Below, one piece after another: positions 48,830 to 61,850 of a DNA stretch of 64,000 nt. This DNA comes from Paragonimus skrjabini miyazakii (Eukaryota > Platyhelminthes > Trematoda > Plagiorchiida > Troglotrematidae), in the NCBI GenBank assembly GCA_014338405.1, contig JTDE01000032.1, positions 28,090 through 92,089 on the forward strand, read 5' to 3'. The first letter of the stretch is position 1, and each line of letters begins with the position of its first letter. The notes under the pieces were generated by a model. It was not told the origin of the DNA. It worked only from the letters and a program-made list of their open reading frames with translations, and did not search any database. A program made the position numbers and the translations under genes.

Positions 48830-51180
48830 TTGCAAGTTTTGCGCCTTGTGGCTAGCTTGAGATGCAAGACTGCCCTTGAACTAGTCAAGATACTTTTTCT
48901 CATTGAGTACACACATGACGGTCGATATCCATATAAATTCCTGCGGCTGTTAAAAAGGAACAGGCTAAAAGTGATCAATGTAGGCGCATTGCGACTACAC
49001 ATATCGAGGCTGCACAAATGCGACTGGTGGATTTGCGTCAAACGCAATGACGTCTTCTTTCCATTATGTAGTTGTATGGGGTTTACACAATTCTGGAAGA
49101 CAGTAATCGATCACGCAAAGCGGACTCATATCAACTGTTTGCAGAAATCACGTAAGAAGCTGGCTGGAGAACCAATTCTACTGAATCCTAGCAAGTATGT
49201 TTTGAAATGTACTTCAGTACAATCGAATTCTTCCCAATTGGAAGCCTTAGTTTTTGGTCTGGATGAAAAAATTACATCATGTAGGTTCAATCGTCTTCAC
49301 GTTGAAGCTCAGTTTGAGAACCTCGTTGATCAATTGTCAGATCTTCTTCCAACTACTGCTGACAACCTAGGCTAGCCTGAAACCAACCTCAGTGGTATAG
49401 CTGGTGGGTTTCTCATGACTCCAATCAACGGCCGGCATGCTATCACAAAGCAACAGCTGCAGTCATTAAGATAACTTAAATCGTAAAACGCAGTAGCGCT
49501 TAGGCCAGATAAGGGCTCCGATGTAGTCATTTTAGACAGAGACGTGTATGTGCAGGAAATGCTGTCAATATTAGAGGACTAAACGAAACGTCAGTAAATA
49601 GACATAGTGGACAATATCACCGAAACAGAAGATCATATAGGAAAGCATCTTCAGCTTCTCCTACAACTGCGCATAATTGACGACATGACGTACAAATATC
49701 CGAAACCGTGTGGGTCATCGACGACTCAGCTCTACGGCCTTCCTGATGCACCGAATTCTGGAATGCCGCTCAAGCCTATCCTGGCAATGACTAATTCTCC
49801 ATACTATAAACTGGCATGTTGGTTGATCATCAACCTAACGCCATTAAATCAAAAGTTTCAAGCCTATTATATTAGAGATTCTTTAGAGGCTGATCAGTGA
49901 CTTGGACAAAATCAATCTTGTCAATGATTTGATGTGTGCCATAAACGTTCAGTCACTGTTCACGAATGTCTCACTACAAGTTGAAAGAAACCACACTACT
50001 GTACCTCTACCTAGTAGTGTCCCGAGGGGAACTTTATTATTTTGCGCTGAAAATGCCAACTTCCGTTTTCTTGATCGGTGTTACCGCCAGATAGATGGGG
50101 GTAGCCATGTGAATTCCACTAGGGCCCACCTTAACAGACTTCCTCATGTTGAGGATTGAGCAGGAGTTAGCCTCAGACAGCAAATCTGTCTTACTACAAA
50201 CGTTACGTTGAAGACCCACTTGTATTCCGTTATTCCAAATAGGCAATAGATAACTTAGTGCGACGCTTAAATAGTTGTCATTCCAACCTGAAGGTAACAT
50301 GTGAATTTGAGGGTGATAATTGTTTGCCATTTCTAGACATACGCATAAATATTTTGGAAGCTGGTACTAGTAGAAGAGCTACCTATAGAAAATCCGCGTG
50401 GTCCGGTCAATACCTGAACCTTAGTAGTTTCACACCGGTCCATCACAAACGTGCACTAGTAAACACACTATTCACACGCACAAGACGAATCTGTGCACAG
50501 GATAGTCTTGCAAAGGAATTAGACTTGATCACGTCTGTACTACAATCTAATGGGTATCCAAAATGTTCCATAGAAAAGTATAGTAGATCGAAACCACCTT
50601 CCGAACAGGTGGTCGCAGTGAAGAAAAAAAAGGATTATACAGAATTGCCCTTTGAAAGTGATTATAGCATGCATCAAACAACTCAAAGGCTGGCAAATTC
50701 GATAAAACAAACATTTAACGCAACGGAACTCTCTGTATTAGCTGGGGCCCAGAAACTGCCTGTCCCTTCAATCAAAGGAGATCAGCTTGTTGGTGCCACC
50801 TCACATTGTGTCTACCAATTTACATGTAACTGCGAATGAAGTTACATTGGTAGAGTCGAGAGGTGTCTGGTCTTCAGAGTAAAGAAACGTTTGCCTGAAT
50901 AATTGCAGAACTCTGTATTACAGATGACAATGTGCTTGAAACACTCAAGCAACCAGCGTCCGCAGTCGCAAGACATGTCCTGACCACTGGACACGTTATC
51001 GACCCAGTTTGTGCATTCAGCATCCTATTACGTCACTCCGACCCAAGATTCTCGCAGTTTACTGAGGCGGTCGCAATCAGCTGACTAAAACCGGGATCAG
51101 AAACAGTTGCTTGTAAAATTGACCCTTCCCTGGACTTAGTGATCTTTCTTAACCCACTGACTGACTATCCACCCTACTCC
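48830..51180 (+). mobile_element. Penelope-like retroelement, near full-length relic
   Basis: The plus strand carries an N-terminal region (to 49,375, ending near F-N-R-L-H-V-E-A-Q-F-E-N-L-V-D-Q), then R-P-D-K-G-S-D-V-V-I-L-D-R. RT motifs follow: Q-L-Y-G-L-P-D, P-L-K-P-I-L-A-M, N-V-Q-S-L-F-T-N-V, Y-R-Q-I-D-G-G and Y-K-R-Y-V-E-D. Next are F-L-D-I-R-I-N, G-Q-Y-L-N-L-S-S-F and R-T-R-R-I-C, then the endonuclease part C-E-x-S-Y-I-G-R-V-E-R-C-L and A-R-H-V-L-T-T-G-H. The first RT aspartate is Asn and Y-V-D-D reads Y-V-E-D, so RT activity is lost. A deletion has removed part between the first RT motifs and Q-I-D-G. The Y-I-G-R of the nuclease is kept. Confidence 0.88.
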
Positions 51181-54100
51181 CTTAACTGTTCCGTATAAAA
51201 ATTCCGTTCTACGTTAGTGTAAATTTAATAGTGAAGAGTCAATACGAAGTGTATACATTTACCAGTTTTTGTTTTCTTACCTTTTTGTTCAAACTTCTTA
51301 AGGAGGTGAACTGTTTTAAACAGAATCCTGTCGGCAAATTTGTCAGAACTATTGGATAGATTAAGAGCCATATCGAGCAACAGTATGACAATAGAGACAT
51401 CAACTGGAACAGAGAGATAAGTTAGCGAGAGAAAAACATTAGTGAACTCTTTTGATTAGATTTCAATGAGCTCTTTTGAAACTAACGAAACTAAAATGGT
51501 AACACAGAACCATAACGATTGGTTTTGTAAGACGAAGAGTAGTTACAACGTATGGTGAGAGACAGTAAAAAATAAACCTCATCAGTCGCTTAGACATCAG
51601 TATGAGATTGTGACCAACAAAGGTCAGTGGAACGTAAAACCTGAAATTTTTTGCAGGCTCATAAGGTGATGTAGCAGATGGTCCAACGAACATGGGGAAT
51701 GACTTAAGAAAAAGTGTACACCTATCTTTAATGACAGCGCAAAACAAACAGTATTCAATACCGTTTTATCGAGATCAACGTTAATTAACATACCCTGAAA
51801 CTTTTACCACGTTTACTAGCACTTCTTGTGAAGTTAAATTTCTATCGTAGCTATCAGAGTTGCTATACTTACCAACATTGCCAGTCGCTGTAGAAGCAAG
51901 CATGTGGAAATCTACTAGGAAATCTTCCATAACTAAAGCCGAGAAGGAAGGGAAAGGATTTCATCGGAAGTTGTGTGGGGTGTTGAATTATTTCCCCCAG
52001 TTCTGTGCATTAGGTTGGAAACATTATGAGAAGTAATGCCCCACTAAATTAGTACAAGGTGAGTTTGGTTTTATGTATAATACGGGAGTTGCATTGTCGT
52101 GGTACAACTCAGTGTCTGGAAGGAGTAACTTTTGCCTCGAGAGTTGTACCGCACACTCTTGCTGTTTTTGTCTTACAATAGACAGAATAAATGGACCAAT
52201 AAAGCTAGTGTTTTAATCATTGGTGTGGTAGTTTGCTTGGTTCGCTGGGAAACAGTAGGCTGCTCCAAAGCAGGAACATGTTTGATAAATCTACTTTTCC
52301 TCCAATACTTTGAAGATTCATTGACAAGAATCCAGTCGAGCGGCAATTTTTAACAGGTGTCTCATGTCAACGTTACTATTCCCACCTCTCCCTCAGTCAT
52401 AGCGTTCTGTTTGTAAACATCTTTGAAACATATCTGACAGTGACATAATCAGGCAATCAGCACCTCTATTGTCACACCTGAGTACTTGGTCATATCTGTC
52501 CAGTTCACGAGATCCGTTTCTGACAACATTTCACTTTAAATAACCTTAGAGTCGTAGACTGCTACTTTCAGCCCTAGCAGTCGGCTACTGATGACTTGGC
52601 ACAATATTTTCATGACATTTATATTAAATGATAGCCTTCAGTTTCGATGCTGGAAAGAAAATAAGTCCAATTCTGATTCTATGATTCAGGCTTGGTAGTA
52701 TCTTTTGAATATTTCACTTGAGGGAGATTGTCCTGCGGATTTGTTACTTCCTTTTAGTAAACAGTTTCCATTTCTTGAGCGCTTCTATTCGTTGAAGGGA
52801 TTGCCTGTATCTTCACAAAAATCGACGAAAGTTATTCACATGATTAGCTGGAAAACTAATAAAATCAACTGAAAAACCTAACTCTCAATCTTGTAATAGT
52901 ATCGATTAAAATTGGAACAAATTAGCAGAACAAGCCCGCAGATCATTTGTTGTCATGGCTGCACCAGTTTTGGTGTCCGGATATTATCAGTTAGCTAATC
53001 AAGACAAAAAGGAGATAGTCAGTTTCCTCTTACTCGGACTGAGGCTGTGGACAGCTGACAAAAAAATCCACAAAAATAATGACCATCATGTGATTGTGAA
53101 AGCCAGGTGGACAGGTGTCGGTGATTACCATAGCCAAGAACACCTCCAGTGAAAGCTGAAAAAATCCACAGCTGGTACTACTTAGTTCATCGTTCCAAGT
53201 AGGTATTTCGATAAGTCATAAATTCTCGATTTGCCATGTTGTTTATGCAAGTCCAGATTAGCCCTGCAATCTTGCAGATTGGAAATTTCATTCTGTTTTT
53301 GACAAACTTCGTCATATGGAACTTACATTATATATCAGGGTTAGCCAACCATATCTACGAACTCAGTAAACGAAATGTGCCATCGTTTTATTGAACAAGT
53401 TTGGGCGTACAACAGGTCGATTGGAAAACCAATTTGACACAGAATCTGTGCGTTTTCAAAGTACGATAATGAACAGAGAATGCCAAGTTTCTGTAGTTTT
53501 TACCGAATGCAATAAAATTCCGAATAACTCGTTCACATCGCTATATGGCTGAATAACACGTTGGACTGATTTAACCGGGTCACGTTATTGCGCTAAGGCA
53601 AGCTTTCGAGGGATGAGCATTGGACAAATATCATGTACACATAGAATACCTATAAACGTAAAATTTGACAAATGACCTTCACACTGAAGAACAACAAATA
53701 AAAGTTAACTGTCAGATACGATGTTTTTATTGACTGTTTGCGGTGCTGACATTTACTCGTTCAAATTGTACATATTCGAGCTGGTGATGACGCAAGCGGA
53801 TGGATTTTTTTAATGGTTTGTGTTTGATAGCGGTTCTGGACTTGTCTTTGCTTGAACCAGTTCTTTAGTTAAGCCGATATCTCCTTTTGTAACTTTTTCG
53901 TAAGCAGTAATCATTTCTTGTTCTGTACCTCCTACCACTGCGCATTGTGATATCACTATAGGTTTTTCAGTAGAAGTGGGCTTAGACCGCACTGAAAAGT
54001 TTTCCGGCTAACCTATTTCTCTTAATCAACGTCATGTTAGGTGAACTTTGTCCCTGCTACCAACGTTGCTATGCTCTGTGAGTTCTTAATTTCTTTCATC

Positions 54101-55739
54101 TCAAATGTTGATCTGTTTCCGATGGTTGTTAAACGAAAACTTGTATAAAAGCAAGTTATAAGATATTTCAATTCGTGGCTTTCTGCCATAAAAATTCTCT
54201 TTAGATTCTCATTAATGCGAGCTCAGTATAGTCTTTCATCCCAGATCAGAGTCCTGACTATTAGCTTTGACATGCTTGCTGTCCTACTGAACAACCCTTG
54301 AATAAAGCTGGTTTCAGGGCCTACTGATGCAATATTTCGATTTCGTAATAGTGTAGAATAAGAATGCCAAGGAGACCTTCGACCTTGACAACTAGTCTTT
54401 TCACATGTTTTCTCGTGTTTATGTTTTTTTGGTTAAATGATTGTCAGTGATCGTAATCCAATGTTTACATTCCAATTTCTGTGCTGATATCATGCTTCTA
54501 ATCAGCTAACACAAAATACGTCGGTATTTCCTGTCAGCCAAACTATAATTGTAATTTGCTGAACATTGTTTTCATGTAAATCGTCCAGTAAAAGACTAAT
54601 TTCGCAGAATTAAGCAAAGTAGTGCAATAACACTAGCATCTACTATCCCCTTCACAAATAGGTATGTCTAACCCAATTTCTGCCCTGGGCTTCCTGGTAT
54701 TGTATAAGCCATCGGCAACTGGTTCATTCGACCAGTGATATACTTTCAACACATTGGACACCTAGATGCATAACTCCCGTATTCGACCTGAAATGTCAGG
54801 CTAGTTCAGTTCTTATCTTTTGAAAACTGGACAATCTTGAACAGTAAGTTGGTCCCAGAAATGGAACTACGAGTTCTGTTCTGTTAATAGTTATTTCCGT
54901 TATTCAGGCCACCCGTATCAGATTGCCTTTCAAGGGGCATGTATTTTCTATTAAGTACAACCTACTGTCTGCCGCATGTGTTCCCTTGTGGGTGTGAGGT
55001 GTGCGACTAAACAACAACTAATGCTTATACTCTATTTCTGGAGGTGGAGTACTATCACCTCGGTGCGGCATGGTGATACATGTTTTGGTAGTTGTACGTT
55101 TACAGTTGCTGATTTTTGGTTTCGAAACACGGTGAATTTTCATCTGGAGAGGCGATAGTTTGAAATCGTTAATATAAAAACCACGGCAAACTTTTTCCAT
55201 TTTGATGTGATTGTGCATTCTCTTAATCTCACGTAATATTTGACTCCTTCAGACTCACGGCTTTCCTCGGTCCATCATTTTCTGTCCCCTGTTCAATTGA
55301 TATGACATTATGCCTCAAGAGACAGCTAGAAGATATAGATCATGAAAAGTAAGCATTTTCAGCAATCGATTAGATGAAACATTTTGTCGTATGGGTTCAG
55401 AGCTTGGCAACAAAACATGTGGTGCAACCAAGGTGGAGTAGACGGTTTCATCGCCAAGCCAAAGAGGCTGATTGTGTCAACACACTCTACCAACAGGGAG
55501 ATGGTGCGTGACGCTGGATTAACAATACTTCGGGAAATCTTGGGGTTGAGAATGCGTACTAAAACCACGAACGAAATGGCAAAGTCTATCAAATGATTTA
55601 TTACGATTAAGCATTTTGCGGTCGAAGAGGCCGGGTTCCTGCTCGGGTGTTGGCATGCCCATCCATGCTGCACTATCGTCTGCATTGTCGTTTGCACTAA
55701 CCACCTGGAGATGTTTTCCGCCTCTCCCTTTCGCAATGT
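51181..55739. other. no recognisable host gene
   Basis: The lower end may contain the diverged endonuclease part of the next Penelope-like fragment (minus frames at 55,359-55,704), but I cannot read its motifs. Confidence 0.45.
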
Positions 55740-56230
55740 TTGGTCCGTTTTGCCAGTTTATGCGTCACCGCAATTGCTGTTGAACTGGTGGATGGTGTGT
55801 GAGGCATAGTTTTGTGAAAAACAATGAGGAGACCAATCCTGTGAGTAGAAAGCAATTCTGTTGCAGAGTTAAACTTCCGACTTAAATCGTTAGTATTATG
55901 GTTTACCGTGTAAGGAAAGTTGACGAAAACTCTCTTGTTTGACACTAACCGTGGTTTGAAATTGGCTACTAGTTCGCTGTAGTGAAGTTCAACAACTTTG
56001 ACCGGATGCCAATCCGCAAACCGAATATTCCCCAGGAGCTGATCTTCAGACCCTAGGCGCCCAAATGTGCTTAGTTCCCTTTCTCGATGTAGAAATATTT
56101 GCACTGAACCGTGTTTGTGAGACAAAGGGGCGAATAAAGAGATTTGTAAACACTGCCTGCTCCACGTGGCTTCCCATGAAGAGACCAGCAAGGTGTGCCG
56201 TTTGTATGACTAGGAATAAAAATACCTAAG
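55740..56230 (-). mobile_element. Penelope-like fragment, RT thumb to linker
   Basis: The single minus frame reads L-F-A-P-L-S-H-K-H-G-S-V-Q-I-F-L-H-R-E-R, L-L-G-N-I-R, V-E-L-H-Y-S-E-L, K-R-V-F-V-N-F-P-Y-T and L-S-R-K-F-N-S-A-T. These follow the region between RT and endonuclease in Penelope-like elements, where the family has F-x-P-L-x-Y-K-R, L-F-x-R-A-R, N-G-Y-P and L-P-Y/F-K-G. The sequence differs from the two larger copies, so it is probably another subfamily or an older insertion. Confidence 0.62.
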
Positions 56231-59200
56231 AAAAGTGGTGAGACATCTAATTTTTCTTTATAAATAACAGAGATATTTCGGTAAGCTGCTGTAAGTGAGT
56301 TAGGAAATGGTGAAAATCGATGAATATTGAAATGTCACGCACACACCAGCTGTGAAGTCAACAAAGGTCAATACAATTAGGTATTCTATCGTTGCGCATT
56401 CCAAGGAAACTCTCAACCATTTGTGGGCCCAACGGACTGCTCATTGCTACACCATCGATTTACCTATAGGCACTTTAATCAAACGCAAACCAAATGTTTT
56501 ACATAACTGCCAAAAACAAAAGGCTCGCACCTCGCAGTGTATCTTGTTTTGTCGTTTTGATCAAGACAATAGGACTGGTTGAAGCATATGACGACTGCAG
56601 CATCAGTCTATCAATCTTCGATTTCGGTAAAGCCTTTCCCCTGTACGGCACTCCAAGTTGGCCGTTCACTTTGGAACATATACTCCCACTGAGACCTGAC
56701 AGAAAAGGTCACTCTTGTGTATACTGAACATTCTGCTTACTTTAATTACACACGGGCCAAAGTTAGTTCATTAAGATGAGAATATGCGTTATGATGGATT
56801 GCTCGAATGTCGGTTGAATTATCAACCTGTCAATGGTTAGTACGAGGTTTATGTAAATTGTTGCGCCTGTTTTGACCGGCCGGACTACAACTGTGATAGT
56901 CCATGATAGTCCATAAGACATAAGCGTATCTTCGTTGGAGTTGACCGGTTGCCACACATATCACCAAAAGTTCATTTATAATTGAGCGTGATATTAGACT
57001 TGCTACCCGAAGTAAGACAGAGTTCAGGTAGTTGACCAGTCCATTTAACTGACTGATCGACCGCTTTTATATAACTTAAAAACGCCTTTTTGCGAAAACT
57101 ATGTTCTTTTGCCTAGATGATCCGATGGGTGTGACTATGTGCCCACAAAAAACAGCTCTGCGTTTTCGAACGTTGACCCCATCGAGTTTCAGCCTGATGT
57201 TTATTCTAGCCAACAGCAACCGAAACTTCCTGTTCTAGTTTGAATAAGATTTGAATAGCGGCTGGGAATTGTTATTTCTACAGCGACGTCGCCTTATAAC
57301 CTAATTAACAAAAGTTGGTTGTCCATCCTCGAACTGCTTTTAGGCAGCTGAGGTCATTCCAGCAATTAATCCCTCAATGGAAACATTCAACCCCTTAAAG
57401 TGCAGGCGAGATAAGATTAAGGTCATCTATAGAAGGGGATTTAGAGGAAGATTTTGCTAGTAAAAATGTGCAGGAAACAGCACAAAGGGTACTATAATCA
57501 GTGGAATGCGTTGAGCTGATATGTTAATATTCAAATCTACTGAATGTTTTGTTCAGAAGATATCATTATGTATCTGCGATATGTGAGCTGAACGTTCCTC
57601 AGGAGTGCAGTTGTGATGGACATTCAACTAGTTGAATCAGTTTTCATTACTTGTGGTTTTCCATGCTCACCCGTGCATTAAACACTGTTCACTGCGAATC
57701 TGCATATTATCCCGTGAACGAAAAATTGGCAGTAAAATGGACCATATCAGCCCAAATACTTTTGGTCTCGTTGGTCCAACCGTTAAATGAAACGAGGCAA
57801 AGTGATACTCTGTGACTGGCGAGTCTGAGTATTCACGTGTTTCTGTTAACCAATGTGCGTTTTCAGCTACACCCCAAAGGTATTGAATCCAAAGCGTTCA
57901 GAATGATGCTTGATTACACTCAATGTGAAGTCAATAACTGCGAAACCGTCAAGGTCAAAATGGATATGTTGCACCTATCTATCGTTTGGACACTAATAAG
58001 CGGTTAAAACGCACGAGGCTGCGGCTTATTGAACCCACATATCTGACTAGTTCAGTTGTGTTGTTTCCCAGCTGCCACCTGAGCCTCTGAGATGAAGGTC
58101 TCACTTGTGAATAACCTAGGGTTTTACAAACCGTCTGACGAATACTAATATATCGTTTCCTAGTTTGTTCCCCGGGATTTAGATAAGCAGACACTTTAGT
58201 CAAACATTTATGTTGCAGTGCTGACAATCATGACAAGAAAATCGCTTTGCATTCCAGGATTTCAGTCATTTGACTGTTGTGTGTCTAGGATTAGGAGACA
58301 GTCACAAATCCTTAACTAGTCCGGTCAAACATGATTCCGCTCAGCTGTGTGTGTCAAGGCGGAGTAATGTGAATTGCAATGCAGCGCAAGACAAAAGTGG
58401 GTCAACCGGACCAACTGACTGTCTTAGAGAGATAGGGAGATGCAACAAATTGTATCATACGCACTGACCGATTTAAAATAACTTTATAAATATCGCAAAC
58501 CTCCTTAGACTAGAAAAAGTTAAATTCGAGGTTTTAATCGGCAGTAACGCAAGTCTAAAAGGGAACACAGGGCAAGAAGACGACATGGACTTTGATTTAT
58601 TAGCCAAACTAAGAAGTTCGGCGACATATTTTGATATTTTCTTTATGAAAATTTTTGTTACTTTAAACTGTCTAGTGAATCTTTGATGAACCCCCGGAGT
58701 TTATGTTTTACTTCAGTCATTACCCAAAGGGTTAACTGAAATTAGTTAGGAATGTCCTGTTGAATATTATTTCGGTTTCCACCATAAGGGATATTGTAAA
58801 TATTATCTCGCAAGTTGTTGTACAACTTCAGTTTTTCCTCGTGTATCACAAACACTGAAATTCTATAGATACAAGCTACCCTCTGAACAATGGTTTATTC
58901 TTTTCAGGACTGAGAGTTGTCAAATAGGTTGATCGATAATAAAGTGATCCGCATAGCCTTCAGTTTTCTCCAACCACTGCTTTGATTTGTTTCGTGTTAC
59001 CAACAACAACAACAACATTAACGCTTAACTGCTGCCATCAAGCATTGTTAAACTATCTGCAACAGTGCGACCATGTGTTTTGCCATAAATTTCGAAATGG
59101 CGAAATCAGAAAGCTGGATTAACACTATTTCATACCAGGTTCAGAACCGGAACCAAAAGCTCAAAACTGTGCATTGTTATTGCCAAGGTGGATCACATAA

Positions 59201-61569
59201 ATCATGCGTATGATCTTATCCCTATTTTTAAGATAGACTGTGAAAATTCAGGGTAGCCCAATAATATTTTCCTGCAACAGACGAAGGGTGTATCATTAGA
59301 TAACATTGTCGAATGTTATGTGGACAATAAGCAAACGGTTAACATGCATTCAGCCTTTTTCGTATGAAACTATTAATTTAACTTTAACACCATTTTACTG
59401 GAAAATAATACCTCAAGTTGTTTGGTTGGTTTTAGTAAAATTGCACAGTATATTAATAAGCAGCACTGGAACGCTACATGTAGTGTTTGGTGTGATGGTA
59501 AAGTTTCAAGCACTTGTGCCAATTTACTTATATGTTATAATTTCTATTTGCTTTTGCCACACAGTTTAAATTTCTGAAAGTTTCACCAAGAAACGTTTCA
59601 CTCCAACTTGTGAAGGTTGGTCAAACTGCGAACAGCCGGCTGAACTGCAATCTATACAAGCTTCGTTCGTTGAGGTGTCCTGATTACTTCAGATGGTTAC
59701 TTCACTGTACATGACAACTGTATGATGCCTGCGGTATGACTCTCGAGGTTTCGCTTCCTGTTCTGTGCCGACTACAGTTGTTGGAGATCTACTTTCTTAC
59801 TTAAGTTTTCATGCTCCACTTAATTGTGCGGTTCATTCATGTTGCAGCATACTTGATGAATACTCTATATGTTCAACAATAGTTCCGCGTGTCTTCCTGT
59901 GGTATCTTAGGTGCAACTGAGAGATGCATTTCCGTGTCCAGACGGAAACCTTGACTTTACTTTCTACAGTCAGTGGATAAAAACCTATATGGTTAACTCA
60001 TATTTCGATGCAATGAATGGTACTCTGATAACTCACTGAGACTCAAAACAGCTGAAATGTTTAACGTCTCTGAACGTCTCGACCATGGTCATTTCAACCA
60101 AGGTTTAATTATTCTTTGGTAGCGTATTCACGATTTACCTTCACAGAAAACATCAGAAGATCTACAGACAATTTTTGTCTATTATGTCCTATTATGTTCT
60201 GTTCTGGGCTAAATTGGGCGAACAGTGCATGATCGCATTAGAGTTTGTTCAACCCTGCGCAAGGATGCTGGGTTAAACCAGTACTACTTGTGAATTCCAG
60301 CCACTCTAAACCACTTACTGTGAGCAATGGGAAGTCAAACAAATCCTAAATGGTTACTACAATACCTGATGCTTGACCCATTCTTTTATAATTGAGCGGT
60401 TCATCCGCATTAAGGCTGCCAATGTCAATAGTTATGGAAAGTCTTCCAATGACCGATGACTGTAAGATAAAAACTAACTTCATGACGAAGTGTGCATGGG
60501 ATGGACTGCCTATCCTATGTTTCACGGTCATAGTCAACGGAGTTTACTGGGGTGCAGTCATTCGAGGAGAGGAATGAGACTATCAACTTCTACAGGCACG
60601 GGACTTCTTCTTACAAGGTTAGAGCTTTATGTTAAAAACAGAAACAACCTAGAAATAAACGTTAAATAGTTATCGTGCTAATTAAGTTGAAGGTGAGAGG
60701 CGACACTTGTAGTTGTAAATCGGGCCTTCTCAGGTTTTCAACAGTATTCTTGTTAGCACCAAGGCTTGTCATCAAAACCAAGCCCACCTTTTGAGAGTCT
60801 AAGTTTAGCCGTCTTGTTTCGACTAGGGGAACAATCTGCCCTACCCACCGGTGTATTGACAATTTCTCATTCATAGTTTTCCCCGCTCTTGGCTGGTCAT
60901 TTGCTTATTCCAAATCATTTGCTAATAGATGACACATTGTTAGTGAGCTCTGTAATCACTCATACTTGAAAAAGTATATTCTTTAATGCTGAATTCGAAC
61001 TTGGAGACTGTTAATCCAACTAACACTAAACGAACCTATTCGCGTAGTCAGCGGCGAAGTAGATTTCATTTGCATCCGAAATTAGACCCGTCGACTTGTT
61101 CTTATATTCTAAAGTTACTTGTTACGAACAGTGAGATAGCGATTATTTTCTCTTTCCCTTTGCTAACTCCTATTTAAAACATTATATGACCGAACTAGTA
61201 TCGAGTTTCGTGTGCCCCACTAAAGTACCGAAAGACATGAATAATCTTCATGATCGCCAGGGAAACTTGAACTCTTACCGTTTTCAAAAATGTCCACTGC
61301 GCTAATGTAGACAAAAACATGTAGGTAAAAGTGTTTCAGAGAATTTTTCTTCAAGTTAAGTAAGAAGCTTATAGAGTTAGATCGGGATATCGATTGGACT
61401 TACAACAGAGAAACTAGGTCACCTGCTAGTCAATTGGCGATGGCTTGATTGGCCTTTTGCGGCACGCTTGTTCTACACGGATCAACCGGTCATATTCTTC
61501 ACCACCACTCGAATTCCAACATAACTGTCGAAAATATCCTTGCATTCTAGTGTATAATCTTCCGTTATT
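56231..61569. other. no recognisable feature
   Basis: Long non-coding stretch with only chance open frames. It includes a short (CAA)5 run at 59,001-59,016. Confidence 0.5.
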
Positions 61570-61850
61570 TATGATTTTTCAGTTGAATTCCAAGCCATAT
61601 ACATAAACAGAACGGATTGGCAAATACGTATTCGGGTCAACGAAGACATTCTAGTTTTTGTCGACGAGACAATCATGGATGCCAAAGTAGCAGACTCAGG
61701 TCTGAATGTGACAAAGCACAAAGAACCGGTGTCATCGGAACGTTCAAAAGAACGCGCTTTCAGTTTTACGGTAGAATGTGGACTAGTTGTTTAAAATAAA
61801 CGCCGTCCACTACTTGAATACTTGTGGCGGTTAGACTGTTCGATCTAATC
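61570..61850 (+). mobile_element. Penelope-like endonuclease fragment
   Basis: The plus frame reads Y-I-N-R-T-D-W-Q-I-R-I-R-V-N-E-D, matching Y-I-G-R-T-x-R-Q-L-x-x-R-x-x-E-H of the GIY-YIG nuclease. It continues V-T-K-H, then S-K-E-R-A-F-S-F, and after a stop N-K-R-R-P-L-L-E-Y-L, which fit the downstream blocks (A-R-H-L, x-K-A-F-x-V, x-R-x-L-L-x-x-x-E-A). The catalytic G is Asn. It is short and alone, hence the moderate confidence. Confidence 0.52.
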
